In this document: piece by piece, positions 17,549 to 18,282 of the stretch
How positions within the stretch are numbered: the stretch's first letter is position 1
Layout: every line of letters begins with the position of its first letter
DNA from: Temnopleurus reevesii
Lineage: Eukaryota > Echinodermata > Echinoidea > Temnopleuroida > Temnopleuridae
NCBI GenBank assembly: GCA_036244855.1
Contig: BQKZ01001618.1
Location: forward strand, 1-18,282
Reading direction: 5' to 3'
DNA length: 18,282 bases
Translations under genes and position numbers: made by a program
Notes under the pieces: generated by a model
Database searches by the model: none
What the model was told of the DNA's origin: nothing
The model's input: only the letters and a program-made list of their open reading frames with translations

Positions 17549-17595
17549 CTGTTCCAAACAAAAATATAATCAATAACATTATTGCGAATTACGTA

Positions 17596-17774
17596 GAACA
17601 CGATATAATCTATTTCCGTAAAATTAAGTCGAAAGTCATTTCAATGCTCCTTTTTAATGCTATTCAAATCGTAACCGGCTTGTGATTGTTGTGTCCGCAC
17701 AGTTCAATACACTGCATACGGATCTAATGTCCACGACCCACTTAATTTTGCGGACATATTCTATATCGCGTTGT
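17596..17774. mobile_element. MITE family M1, copy 4 (most complete)
   Basis: Inverted ends AACACGATATAATCTATTTCC and GGACATATTCTATATCGCGTT, about 32 bp, flanked by GTA on both sides. The interior contains TTGTGTCCGCACAGTTCAAT, shared by the other copies. Confidence 0.8.
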
Positions 17775-18118
17775 ACTAAAATGTTTCTACATTCATTTAG
17801 CAAACCTTCCATGTTATCAGAGGAAGATGATAAAACATAGACTGGATCTCGCCAGGTTTAGTTTTTTAACAGCTATACGGGTTGATTCGGTTTAAAAAGG
17901 TCTGCCTTCTTGACAAAATGGGAAGGTCTACATGATGCCTCCCAAACGGCAAGAAATAATAAAAATAAAAAAATTGAAAAAATACAGAACTAACACAAGG
18001 AATTAAAGAATGATGATAAAGGTAGCAAAGTAATCAGTGCTCCGCAGACGTAGCAGAGGAAACAGTGCTACCCAGAATTATGCTTTCACCTTTGGAAATT
18101 TTCGCTAGGTTGAAAAAA
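17775..18118. other. Intron or upstream sequence of gene B
   Basis: AT-rich. I looked for an Asp exon here and saw none. No gene called. Confidence 0.6.
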
Positions 18119-18193
18119 GTTGTCCGCTCCACCGGGAATCGAACCCGAGTCTCCAGCTTTAAACGCTAGTATCCTGACCACTGTATAGAGGTG
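18119..18193 (-). mobile_element. tRNA-like SINE head or tRNA pseudogene
   Basis: The minus strand has A box-like TATACAGTGGTC, anticodon stem CTAGC/GCTGG around loop GTTTAAA, and B box GGTTCGATTCCC. The loop would place UUA as anticodon, matching a stop codon, and the acceptor pairs only partly. It resembles tRNA-Asp-derived heads. Confidence 0.55.
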
Positions 18194-18282
18194 GACTTAC
18201 CTGAGAGGGCCGATTGATTCGATATTCAGACAAATAGGCAAATAGTCATATTCATTTACTATTATTATTATTTTTTTTTTTT

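Noticed and set aside
17549..18282. Search for the Asp exon of gene B
   Set aside because: No VLDTG-type frame on the minus strand; only a MITE, plain AT-rich sequence and a tRNA-like repeat.

Overview
The window looks like draft nuclear DNA of a marine deuterostome, most likely an echinoderm such as a sea urchin. The evidence is short phase-conserved exons with GT..AG borders, AT-rich introns crowded with MITEs and foldback elements, tRNA-derived SINE heads, microsatellites in introns and two isolated N bases. The taxon is inferred from style and was not checked by any search.

The only protein-coding content I can recognise is two tandem, head-to-tail genes on the minus strand. Both encode secreted proteinase K-like subtilases (peptidase family S8). 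Upstream gene B is seen as its 3' half: catalytic-His exon 17407-17548, oxyanion-Asn exon 16059-16246, catalytic-Ser exon 14532-14703 and terminal exon with stop 13193-13326. Downstream gene A is seen as its 5' half: signal-peptide exon (best copy 6745-6852), propeptide exon 4732-4872, propeptide-end/mature-start exon 3528-3660, catalytic-Asp exon 2645-2760 and catalytic-His exon 1312-1453. The 5' exons of B lie beyond the right edge and the 3' exons of A beyond the left edge. Reading frames and intron phases join without a break in both genes. The shared His exon is 142 bp in both, with the same phases and 34 of 47 residues identical.

The most striking structure is an array of seven copies of gene A's first coding exon (signal peptide plus start of the I9 propeptide) at 5519-6852. 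Four copies are full length with an intact ORF and a GTAAGT donor in the phase that joins exon 2. One copy has lost its donor, and two share one internal deletion. Downstream, the Asp exon and His exon each have a decayed partial duplicate. The locus has therefore been reshaped by small tandem exon duplications as well as by whole-gene duplication.

Nearly everything else is repeat. At least ten inverted-repeat (foldback or MITE-like) elements from several families fill the 6.3 kb between the genes and the introns, some nested in one another and some ending within a few bases of exon borders. Three tRNA-like sequences at 361-443, 1221-1295 and 18119-18193 look like SINE heads or tRNA pseudogenes. 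No bacterial, phage or CRISPR content was seen.
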